From: Clavulina sp. PMI_390 | Taxonomy: Eukaryota; Basidiomycota; Agaricomycetes; Cantharellales; Hydnaceae | Direction of reading: 5' to 3' | Assembly (NCBI GenBank): GCA_015039315.1 | Contig: WIDE01000109.1 | Span: 1 to 64,000 of the forward strand | DNA length: 64,000 nucleotides | Shown: in pieces, positions 55,402-64,000 of the stretch | Layout of the letters: every line of letters begins with the position of its first letter | Position numbering within the stretch: position 1 is the stretch's first letter | Notes under the pieces: generated by a model | Seen by the model: the letters and a program-made list of their open reading frames with translations, nothing else | What the model was told of the DNA's origin: nothing | Databases searched by the model: none | Translations under genes and position numbers: made by a program

Positions 55402-56999
55402 ATGGCGGAAATTTTTCCACCTGAGAATCGATTGGAGCTCGATTTGACAGTTGCTGGCGACATTTTGGAGGGATTAAGGGATGTTACCTCTAAATTCAAC
55501 CCATTTCCACCTCAACCTCGTCCTAGAGCTCCACTAGAACCATTCTTGGACGGCTTGGCAAACATTCTAACAGCCAACAAGAACCCAGTCGCTATCAGTG
55601 TAGTCTATCCTCAAGCCGAGTATTCGTCTCACGAGATCTGGCTTGCAGAAGGGGCGGAAGTTATAACCGTGAAATTACCTTTTCAATCACCCTTGCTCGA
55701 AGAGTCATCAAATTTCATCAAGAAGCTAATAGAAGAGCTCGCACATGCAAAGGATTTGAACACTATGGCGATTCGTGGGGGGGACCTTCGGTTCCCGCAT
55801 GCGTTCCTGTACCCAACTCCGGCCCTCAACATAAGAGGAGTCCTTCCACCAATTCATACCATGGTCGAGCGTATGTGGACTCGCCTTGCAGCGGCGCTAG
55901 TAGGAACAAATCACGTACAAGCCTGCCAGCAAGCCACCGAGCTTGTCGCCACTGACATCGCACCACGCAGCGGGATGATTGGACCACCCGGAGAACTACA
56001 ACACCATGTCGATGTTCTAAAGAACAACTCAAAAGCCCTAACTGGTGGATGGTCCTCTATCTCGCAGGTACTGGCTCACCTATCTCAGGCGTGTCAGGCT
56101 CCTTGGCCAGACGATGATGCCACTCGCCAAGACATCTTGTGGAGTTTGGCGAAGCTTTCCAACATCCGTAGGGTATTATCCCGTCCTAGAAATCGTCATC
56201 TGTTGGAGTCATGGAATTTCCTCTTGAACAGTATGTGCATTCCGTCAACTTCAGTTGAACCTGCTCTTTAACCTTCATGTTACCAGTTAATTCGCATGAC
56301 GTCCGCCAAAGTGACCCCTCATTACCAGCAGGCTCGCTCAATATTCTTCATTTCCTTGAGGAACCTGCATCCCTATTTGACGACATGAACGAAGTCCTCA
56401 GGGTTATCCTGTTACCCGTGCCGCTTTCGCCAACTCCGCCTATTCGGACTCTCCCTCCGCACTCCATCGAGTCTCTTGCTCCTGGAGACCCCCCTCCTGA
56501 GGCTTCCATATCACGCGTCTTGCGATCTGCCGGTGTCAATATCCTAGATGCGGCAGCGATGAAGGAGCGTCTCGGCGATCCAGATGGTCGGCGAAACCAG
56601 CGAAAAGGTAAAGCCCTCATACTCCTAATCCGTTCACTGAGTTCTAATATCTCACGTCCGATTGCCTACGGCTCAGTGACCCGCCCTGAAATCACACTTT
56701 TGATGGCGACGTGCGGTCTTCTCATGTTTCCCTACATCGGCATGCATCGACCACCTGGAACGGCCAGTAGAATGCTCATTCGGGCCGTTCGGATGTACTC
56801 AAAGGTAACGATCCACTTTCGAGAAGGAGAAACTATGTCCAAAGGGTGGTCTTTCCCTTCCATTTCGTCGCTCGAGAGCATAGACGACCCAGATTTACGC
56901 CATGAGGTTTATCAGGGGATACGCTCGTGGTTTTGGATGTTCGTAGGTGATGCTATCGGTCGAAACTGGCGGAACCTGGATGCAAGGCAGGGCTTGTGA
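55402..56999 (+). CDS. Deaminase-fold-like protein 5 (zinc site lost)
   Basis: Exons 55402..56230, 56287..56607 and 56677..56999 give 490 aa. It starts MAEIFPPENRLELDLTVAGD. Landmarks: LDGLANILTANKNPVAISVV, SHEIWLAEGAE, IRGGDLRFPHAFLYPTPALN, MVERMWTRLAAALV, QDILWSLAKLSNIRRVLS. Exon 2 has LFDDMNEVLRVILLPVPLSP. Exon 3 has TRPEITLLMATCGLLMFPYI, GMHRPPGTASRML and GWSFPSISS. HAE is replaced by RPE and the cysteines by HRPPGTAS. The second intron is 69 nt with no in-frame stop, so retention would insert 23 residues without breaking the protein. Confidence 0.82.
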
Positions 57000-57358
57000 T
57001 GTTCTAACTGGGTATGCAGCGTGAACGGAGTGTGAGCCTGGCCCATTGGTAAGCCAGCGCGAGGGCTGGAGACTGCAGGCCTGTCGCATAAACAAGAGAA
57101 TCGCGAATCTAGCTAGCCTGATCATTTCGGACGGGCACGTGGGCAGGGGTTCGCTGGGTCGTCGTGTTGCAGAACGAACTCTCTGCACCAAGCAGACTCA
57201 GAAGAATACGATTCTCGGACACTGTGATATCAAGTTGCAATGCAAACGAAAAGAAAGCGAGGTTCCGACGTGTGTATACATACGTACATGTGTGAAAACC
57301 ATCGTAACGCGAACAAGCAAGAATAGTACAAAAGACAGCAGCGATAACAGATGCTTGT
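57000..57358. other. Intergenic between convergent genes
   Basis: This 359-base gap lies between the 3' ends of deaminase-like gene 5 (+) and the SDR gene (-). Nothing recognisable is seen beyond probable 3' UTRs. Confidence 0.5.
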
Positions 57359-58647
57359 TTAGATGCCCAGGCCACCAGTGACCTCCAGGGTGTGGCCAGA
57401 GATGTACGACGCCAATGGCGACGAGAGGCTGCACACGCAGAAATACGGATATAAGAAAAAACTTCCCAGTCCAAAAATATATGGCACACGACTCACAAGA
57501 GGATAGCAGCACCAGCCTCATCGGCGTTTCCGGGCCTCTGCAGAGGGATGGGGTTGGGGCCAGCAGACTTCTTGTCGCCAGGAGCAGCGTGGGGGCCACC
57601 GCCGGGAACACCGAGCGCGATGGTCTTGCCGTCGACGGTGATGGAGGCACCGGCAGACTTGGCGGCGGTGAGACGGGTCTCGATGAAGCCGTAGGCAACG
57701 GTGTTGGCGCGGACATTGAAGATGCCCCACTCCTTGGCGAGGGTCCTACATAATGACAAGGTAAGATATGACGAGATGCTAGGAGTTAGTGAAGGGGACG
57801 TACTTGGACATGCCAACGACGGCGGCCTTGCCCTGTTCATCACCAAAAGAGCAGATTTCAGTGGTCGTTCTTTCAGGGATGGTACACGGATGGACTCACG
57901 GCAGCGTAGTTGATCTGGCCAACGTTTCCGTGCAGACCGCTGGTGCTGGAGACGTTCACGATCGAGCGGTTCTCCTTGCTGCCCTTGATGCGCATGTAGG
58001 GGGCGGCAGCACGGACGAGGCGGAAGGGAGCACGGACGTGGACCTTGACGATGATGTCGAAGGTGGCATCGTCCATGGTGTGGATCATCTTGTCGAAGGT
58101 GAAGCCGGCGTTGTTGATGATGTGGTTAATCTTGCCGTACTTCCTGTAGTAGTTGTGAAATATTATGATTTTGAGGCCTAGTGCACGTTCACCCAAAAGT
58201 GGTAGCAGTTCACTCACTCGACGGTGGCCTTCACAATCTTGTCAGGGAAGTCCTCGGCCATGACATCGCCGCCAACGGCAAGGGCCTCACCGCCAGCAGC
58301 GACGATCTCCTCTACGACGACCTGGGCCTTCTTCTCATCAAGACTATGCAGGAGACGATAGGTCAGCTCGTATGACCAGGCTTTCACATGCATGCGAACT
58401 TACTCGCTGACGACAACCTTGGCGCCCTCCTTTGCGAACAACAGAGCAGTGCTGCGTCCAATACCCTGGGCGGCACCTATAAGGATTCACCATGAACGAC
58501 GTGCCACCAGAACCATTAGCGGGTCGTTGTTGTGCGAAGGGTCGAGCCACCGCTCTCACCAGTGATAATGGCAACTTCGCCGTTGAGCAGACCGCTCGGG
58601 TAGGTGTTGGACAGGTGGCCAGCGACTTGGGTCAGACGAGCAGACAT
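57359..58647 (-). CDS. SDR-family 3-oxoacyl-ACP reductase-like enzyme
   Basis: Exons 58647..58560, 58476..58404, 58343..58218, 58143..57900, 57832..57804, 57745..57497 and 57428..57359 total 879 nt and 292 aa. It is an NAD(P)H-dependent short-chain dehydrogenase/reductase of classical type. The start is MSARLTQVAGHLSNTYPSGL. Cofactor motif TGAAQGIG lies at about 29-36, then AKEGAKVVVSD, GGDVMAEDFPDKIVKATVEK, NNAG, NVSSTSGLHG, and the catalytic YAAGK with a serine 13 residues before the Tyr. Near the end are KTLAKEWGIFNVRANTV and HTLEVTGGLGI. A roughly 35-residue Gly/Ala/Pro insert lies between the substrate loop and PLQRPGNADE. Fungal relatives reduce 3-oxoacyl thioesters; the true substrate is unknown. 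One exon is only 29 nt. No peroxisomal SKL-type tail. Confidence 0.93.
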
Positions 58648-59531
58648 GGCTGGAGGATAGTTTTTTTTGGGGACGAGGAGGATGTGAAAAGGATAGACCA
58701 GGTGCTGGAGGTGGTGGTACAAGTAGGAAAGAAAAGCGCTGGTCCAGTACTTGACTTTCAAATGACAGAGCTCAATGCCAAATGGATCACCTGTGGGGAA
58801 CCGGTGCGCCGGCCGCGCGACGATCCGATCCGGACTTCACACGACCCATATCCCAACACAGATGAGATGCCGGAGAGAACGGACCAGCAGCATAGCAGTC
58901 AAAGTGTTCTAGGTCACAGATTAGCAAAACCCTAAACGAGGCGATAGAAATGTTCCGAAATACTCGGCGTCACCGTGTTTGGCGCTTAGAGCCTTGAACA
59001 AGCGCCAGCTGCCAACGTTCCCAAAGTGACATCCCAGCGCAAGTCCCGGGAGCCTTATTTTTGCGCCGAGATCCTAAGTGTCGTCGTCTTCGTGAGAGGG
59101 CGAGTATTGGTTGAGATGAAAAAATATGTGCTGTGGCTTTGGGGCGTCCGGTGATGACTCGAGACGTCTCACTTTAGTGGTACGAGGTGTCATGTCAAAT
59201 CATTAATTTCTCCAAGACTACTACAAGCAAGCCAGCTTGCTAACAAGCATGCAATGGAGTGTCAAACGAGCTACAAAGTCTAATATACTTGGACCCAATT
59301 TGTGAACTACAAATACAGTACAAGAGAGCAAGAACCAAGTAAGAAATATCCATAACGCTTAGAAACGCAAAATTGAACCTTTGGGGTCCTCAAACAAATG
59401 TTTTTTGTTTTATTTTATTTTGTTGGGCGGCATCTCTTCTTCAATCGGATCACCCTTTCTCTCTGCTACACGGCGGGAACTGTGGGCAGAGATTCGATGA
59501 ATAGCACCATCATAGTGTTGATCGTGCTAAC
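58648..59531. other. Intergenic, SDR promoter side
   Basis: No gene is supported. It contains the upstream region of the SDR gene (58,648 on) and the 3' side of the F-box-like gene. A T-rich run (TTTTTTGTTTTATTTTATTT) is at about 59,400. Confidence 0.5.
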
Positions 59532-61653
59532 TTAGTGATGTGGATGCCAATTTCCAGACCCTTGTGGCTGCGCGTGGGGTGATCCCCTTCTGAGTGTTTG
59601 GTACTGACTCTCGAGAGCGACACCCACAATCTTCAGGTTTGGGCATCTTGCAATTAGGGCAAGCACGTCCGCAAGCGTGAGGCGGGAGAATCGGGAAGCT
59701 GTTGGTGTCGGGGCGAGATGGAGATGTGAGATTCTGGGACCCCAGGCAGCGCCTATTTGAGCGATAAATGCACTGTCGATTGTTCCGAGGGAGAAATTTC
59801 GGGCAGGAAGCCTTCCGAGTGCAATGTGGAGGTGTGAGAGCTTTGGACAGAGGTATGTGAGGAAATGCAACGTAGCAGTGCTCAAAAAGGTGAATCGAGG
59901 CCCTTCGGTGGAATATGCAGCACCTAACATGTCGGTAGAATTAGAATCCAGGGCATACCCCGCTTCTAAATCTGCTCTGCCAAGGTCGATTTCCAAATGC
60001 GCAAGATCCGGCAACCTTGCCCCCGAGCGCCTTAGTCCATCAAACAATGCATCGACAGCCATTACGCCTGCCTCATCCACGGCGTGCCTGAACACAAGAT
60101 GGGTAAGGTGAGGGAAAAGTACCCTCTCAAAAACGCGGGAAAGTGTTGGGTTCAAGGCAGCGAAACTGCAGGTGAGCTTTCGCAGTGATAAGAATGTTAC
60201 CACACTAGGTTTCGCCACAAAGTCAGTGGTCAGATCTCATAGACGAGGGCTTTGGCTCACCTATGGATTATCGGCAAATGCATGTCCCATGCCGCCCCGG
60301 CCGCTGCACCTATAGCTACTCCAACCGGCGCTTCACCGTCACCTCCAAGAGCTACCATAAAATCTTCGTTCCCGAGGTAAAGATCCTCGAGAGTCATCAT
60401 CTCCGCAAGCATGCCCCAGTATTCCACACCAGGAGTTCCGTTGAGGCGAAGAGACCCGAAGTGATTCCTACCTTCGAGGTCATCACAGGTATCTTTCAAT
60501 TTTCCCAGTAAAATTCCTAGTAGAGTATGTGAATGAGGGTGACGGGAGTTCCAGTTATCAGCACCCGAATAGCCTAGGGAAAGGACTAGCTCCTCAGCAA
60601 GGCTGACCCCCCACGCGATATTGACCTCGACGTGATGAATGTTGCCCAGAGCGCTCGTTTGGACATCACGGGCAATGCACCGGACAAGCTCGAGCACATC
60701 ACGTTTTTTTCGCTCCTGTTCTTCATTTAATGGTGATTGGCCGTCATTGTCGCCGTCTCCGATAACAAGGGTTTGGATGGTATGGAGGAATGAGAATGGG
60801 ATGGGGGAGCGCCACAGCTTTGAATCAGGAAGCGGAGCGGAGCTGCGGGGCCGGAGGGCAAGTGTTTTCAGGTTAGATAGAACACGGGCCGCTGGGAACA
60901 TTGCGTTGAGAGCGTGGACCGCGACGAAGTCCTCGTAGTCAGAGGCGGAGTATGTTAGCGCGGGTGGAGACGATAACGCTCCTGCCTCGGCCGCTGTAGG
61001 AGCGCGAGTAAACACCTTGAAATTTTTGACAAATCCATCAGCAGAATATCCATCGATTAAAATGTAGACGAATGCTAAATCTGGGTACTTACTCTTGCCA
61101 CCTGAGGAGCACCCTCGATAGTTCCCGCTGGGAGGTCCAGAACTGGCCCCATATTAAAAAGGACATCCGCATCAGTCCCGTCTTCAAGTACTACATGAAA
61201 GAATCCTAATTATTAGCCATGGCGTACTTGAACGAAAAAACTCATTCCTCCAAAGTAGACCTTACCTTGTTGAAGAGTTATGAAAGCGGGCATTGGAACT
61301 TCCTCAAGATGATGAGGAGATGGTAAAGTGGTCCAGGTGTTCGGAGGCAGACCCTCCGCTGACGCCAAAACTTCGAGGTCTCCATCAGCCAAGATATTGA
61401 CCCTGCGCTTCTCAACTTCCCATTGCGCTAGTAGCATCCAGAAGTTTTTGTACGTGGTTAGGAGCTGGTGATAGGCCGCAGGCCGTATGGCCTTGCACAC
61501 AAGCGCCATCGCTTTCAAATCGCGCCTGGAGAGGTACCGGACCAATACGGGCAGGAAGTCGCTCACTTGAGCTGATGCTTGGAGAAAGAAGGATTGGTTC
61601 CCATGAGCATCAACACCATCAACAGCTGGAAGGACGACGGTGGCAGCGGCCAT
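59532..61653 (-). CDS. F-box-like / leucine-rich protein 3
   Basis: Exons 61653..61266, 61190..61093, 61015..60261 and 60204..59532 give 637 aa and divide by three. An in-frame ATG at 61701 would add 16 residues. The N-terminal F-box-like region (about 20-60) has FLPVLVRYLSRRDLKAMALV and CKAIRPAAYHQLL. After a linker, leucine-rich segments follow: VLSNLKTLALRPR, LHTIQTLVIGDGD, LGNIHHVEVNIAWG, LTHLVFRHAVDEAG, LPDLAHLEIDLGRADLE, LCPKLSHLHIALGRLP, ISHLHLAPTP and CPNLKIVGVALESQ. This is the usual plan of fungal F-box/LRR-like proteins. It is not close to F-box 1 and 2 in sequence. The third exon opens directly at an AAG acceptor. Confidence 0.75.
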
Positions 61654-61701
61654 AGAACGATGAAAAAGGGAACAGCAGGGGCGGAGAGGCGAGCGGGTCA
61701 T

Positions 61702-62257
61702 GGTATGCGCCTAGTTTTTCTTATAACCAAGGCCATAGTCAGAATGTCTTACACGTTTGATCATGTGCACATGTCTCAGTCCAGAGGCTCTTGCGGCCGA
61801 TATGCAGCCCGTCCCCCCCTTTTTGGCGTTCGAATCGAGGGTCATTGCGGAGTTCCCCCTTAAATTTACGGAAGTGCTGATCCTGGACGTAGTTAACTCC
61901 GAAACGCTTCAAGTCTAGTCGCCAGGGCGGTATTCTTACGAATTTCGCACAGTGCAATTTACGCCATTATCTGACGAGGTACTCAGAGTTCATCTCCAGT
62001 CTCTGTCGTGAATCATAGCAGTCATTCACTCTCACTGGGCTTCAGGCGGCGGAAAAAGATCAGATCAGCGGATCACACGGGAAACATCCTCCGCTTCGGT
62101 GCACACAATCTGAACATTGCCTGAATTGTTCAAGAAACAATGGCCTAGCACTCTCCATAACTGAGACACTGGTCAGCAGGGCTCTGAAGCTGAGTAAGGA
62201 AGACAGGAGTCCTCTCACCAAAGGAAATAACTTCTCGCAATTGTTTCTGCTACCCCT
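61702..62257. other. Intergenic between two - strand genes
   Basis: No gene is supported; it holds the leader of the F-box-like gene and the 3' flank of the hydrolase gene. Confidence 0.5.
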
Positions 62258-63555
62258 TTATGTGTTAACTTGCTTGATCAACCAGTCTTCCATAGCCTTG
62301 AGAGGCTCGCGGACGCCGTCTTCCTCCTCCCTACACCAATCGAAGCAGTGACCCTCCCCAGGAACCCACGCCACCTCAACAGAGACATTCTGCTCCTGGA
62401 GCTGATCGTACATGCGCTGGGATTCAAGCGGGAGGACATGCGAGTCTTCAAGACCGTGGAGTAGGTAGGTCGGAGGGAAGGGAGGTTTGGACTTGAATTC
62501 TGGGGTGGTGAGCTGGAGTTGTGGGATAACCTCGCGCGCCTGCGAAGGGACGATACCCTGTTGCACCAGGAGCACCTCTCGCGCTTCACTAGTAGCGGTT
62601 TCGTCCAAGTTCTCTTTCGCGAGGGCTTCTCGGATCCGTGCGCCCAGTCCTGGGATACCAGTCACATAGTCGAGCACGACGCCTTCGGCCATCATAGCTG
62701 CCCATAGGATACGCGATTCGCGCACACCACCTGGGGTTGTCGCGCTGAGCGGGGTGCACTGAGCTTGATCCTTCTCGACAATGTCCCATTCCGGGCGCAA
62801 CTTCGAGCCTGGTGAGGGACGGAGGAGCTCCGTGATTGCAGCATTGACGGACGGGTTGCTGGTAATGGCCTCGGGCCAAGAAGTAGGAGCTTTCAAGTAG
62901 GAAGGAGAGAGGAAGTCACCAGAACCTATCAAAGATGCATATGTCTATCAGCCTATGATATTCGATATAAAACACAACATATCTAGAATACGCACGACCA
63001 TAAATGAGTGCAATCGCCTTGGGCCGAGGTTCGATCCATAAGCCGGCCAACCTTGCAGGATAAGCCCCTGCACTTGAGCCAAAAACGACGATATTCTCAT
63101 GGTCAATGGTAGAGAACTTGGCATGGATGTATGCAAAGAGAGCGCGAACATCGGCGAGGATATCCTGTCCTGTGGCGGGGACAAGAAGGCGGTAGTCGGC
63201 AGAGATGAATGCCCAGTTTTGAGTATATGCAAGTTGTTTGAGCCAGAGCGGGACAAGGGCACGGCGGTTACTCGCTATATCGGACATAGAAGATCGAATA
63301 GAGGAGATTAGTACTTTACTTCATCCCCGTCGATAGTTCTTTGCCTCATCTCAGGAGCCATTTGCGCTCCTCGTCATGGAAGAGGTGAAGTGACTACTCA
63401 CTGATTAGCTTTCCGCCGTGGAAGAACACGATCGCCGGGCGAGGCGACGAGCCAGAGGTGGGCCCCCAATAGTCGAACTGGATTGGGCGGCCGTCAATGA
63501 TGGCATAGTCATGCACCTCGCAATCTTCGACTCGAAGTGGCGATGGCGAAGACAT
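62258..63555 (-). CDS. Alpha/beta hydrolase (HSL/carboxylesterase-like)
   Basis: Exons 63555..63402, 63274..62996 and 62925..62258 total 1,101 nt and 366 aa. An upstream in-frame ATG (63600) is less likely, since MSSPSPLRVEDCEVHDYAII aligns better with family starts. Motifs: oxyanion-hole FFHGGK at about residues 45-50, FISADYRLLVPATGQDILAD, nucleophile elbow GSSAG (about 108-112), the acid in LLHGLEDSHVLP, and the catalytic His in GEGHCFDW near the end. All three catalytic residues are present. Such enzymes hydrolyse esters of small or lipid substrates. The substrate is not predictable. There is no signal peptide, so it is probably cytosolic. Confidence 0.9.
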
Positions 63556-64000
63556 AGTTTGAGCGCTCAGTTTCTGATGTAAAGGAGAGGTCTCAACCAC
63601 TATGAGAGTGCCCGATATGTGTGTGCACGTGGTTCAGATATGATCCCACCAGGACGGGATCTTTTGAACACAAATGGCTAGGTTGAGGTTGACAAGGGAC
63701 CAATAGATCAGACAAGAAGAGCCACGAGAATAGGGCCTGTGATTCCGTTGAACAATTTGGCGCAGCAAGAGGCTATTAGTTTTCAGCTGTTGAAAAGACA
63801 TGCTTTTGGTTGCCGGGATGCGGAGCGAATGACGATTCACACAAACCCAAACAAAGTTGTGCGCCAATTGACTCCCCACGAACATCATCCGCAACCATGA
63901 CTGTGTCACAGACCCACCTCATTTTCTAACATTCATTCAGCCGCATGAAACACTAAAGTCTCGAAACTAGTTGAAATTCCTACATTCATACTCCACACCT
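63556..64000. other. Upstream flank of hydrolase gene to window end
   Basis: No gene is supported. A short - strand frame (63,634-63,909) lacks family features; it could be part of a gene beyond the window, but nothing suggests it. Confidence 0.4.

Noticed and set aside
46382..56999. Deaminase toxin of a polymorphic toxin system
   Set aside because: Genes have introns and no secretion or toxin-delivery domains, and most copies lack the zinc site, so a toxin role is not supported.
57789..58181. 130-codon open frame on + rich in Val, Asp and Gly
   Set aside because: It is antisense to the SDR gene; the composition reflects the codon bias of the opposite strand.

Overview
This window looks like a chromosome segment from a filamentous basidiomycete. 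Short GT-AG introns of about 50-160 nt break nearly every gene. The protein families are typical of Agaricomycetes: DUF6534 seven-helix proteins, F-box families and multi-exon proteins of deaminase type. Several families feel like those of the Rhizoctonia/Ceratobasidium group, but that genus-level guess is inference. I see no rRNA, tRNA, CRISPR array or intact transposon.

Layout. (1) About 1-20,050: seven related two-exon genes (TM1-TM7), all on the + strand. Each encodes a small protein of about 109-133 aa with one membrane segment. They alternate with copies of a PSP1 C-terminal-domain gene. One PSP1 copy (about 3,200-5,121) keeps a complete C-terminal domain with a damaged N-terminal half; three more are decayed relics (1-780, about 7,840-8,480, about 15,060-17,000). 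The block looks like repeated duplication of a PSP1 + TM unit. (2) 20,050-23,340: gene-poor. (3) 23,342-41,849: five DUF6534-type seven-helix genes on + with about 16 tiny exons each, and two tandem F-box genes on - between the first and second. (4) 42,027-46,101 (-): a complete six-exon Rgp1 homologue, the conserved housekeeping anchor. (5) 46,382-56,999: five paralogues of a three-exon family (one on -, four on +) that resembles a fungal HAE/CxxC deaminase fold in which the zinc-site residues are partly or wholly lost. (6) 57,359-63,555 (-): an SDR/3-oxoacyl-ACP reductase-like enzyme, an F-box-like protein and an alpha/beta hydrolase.

How the genes relate. The conserved genes (RGP1, SDR, hydrolase) have housekeeping or metabolic roles. 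The rest is three separate local gene-family expansions side by side: TM proteins, DUF6534 with F-box, and deaminase-like. Promoter blocks are conserved within the first two, so paralogues are probably expressed under related controls. The most novel candidates are the TM1-TM7 family and the deaminase-like family with an eroding metal site.

All exon boundaries were worked out by eye from splice signals, reading frame and comparison among paralogues. Summed exon lengths divide by three for every gene where exact exons are listed.
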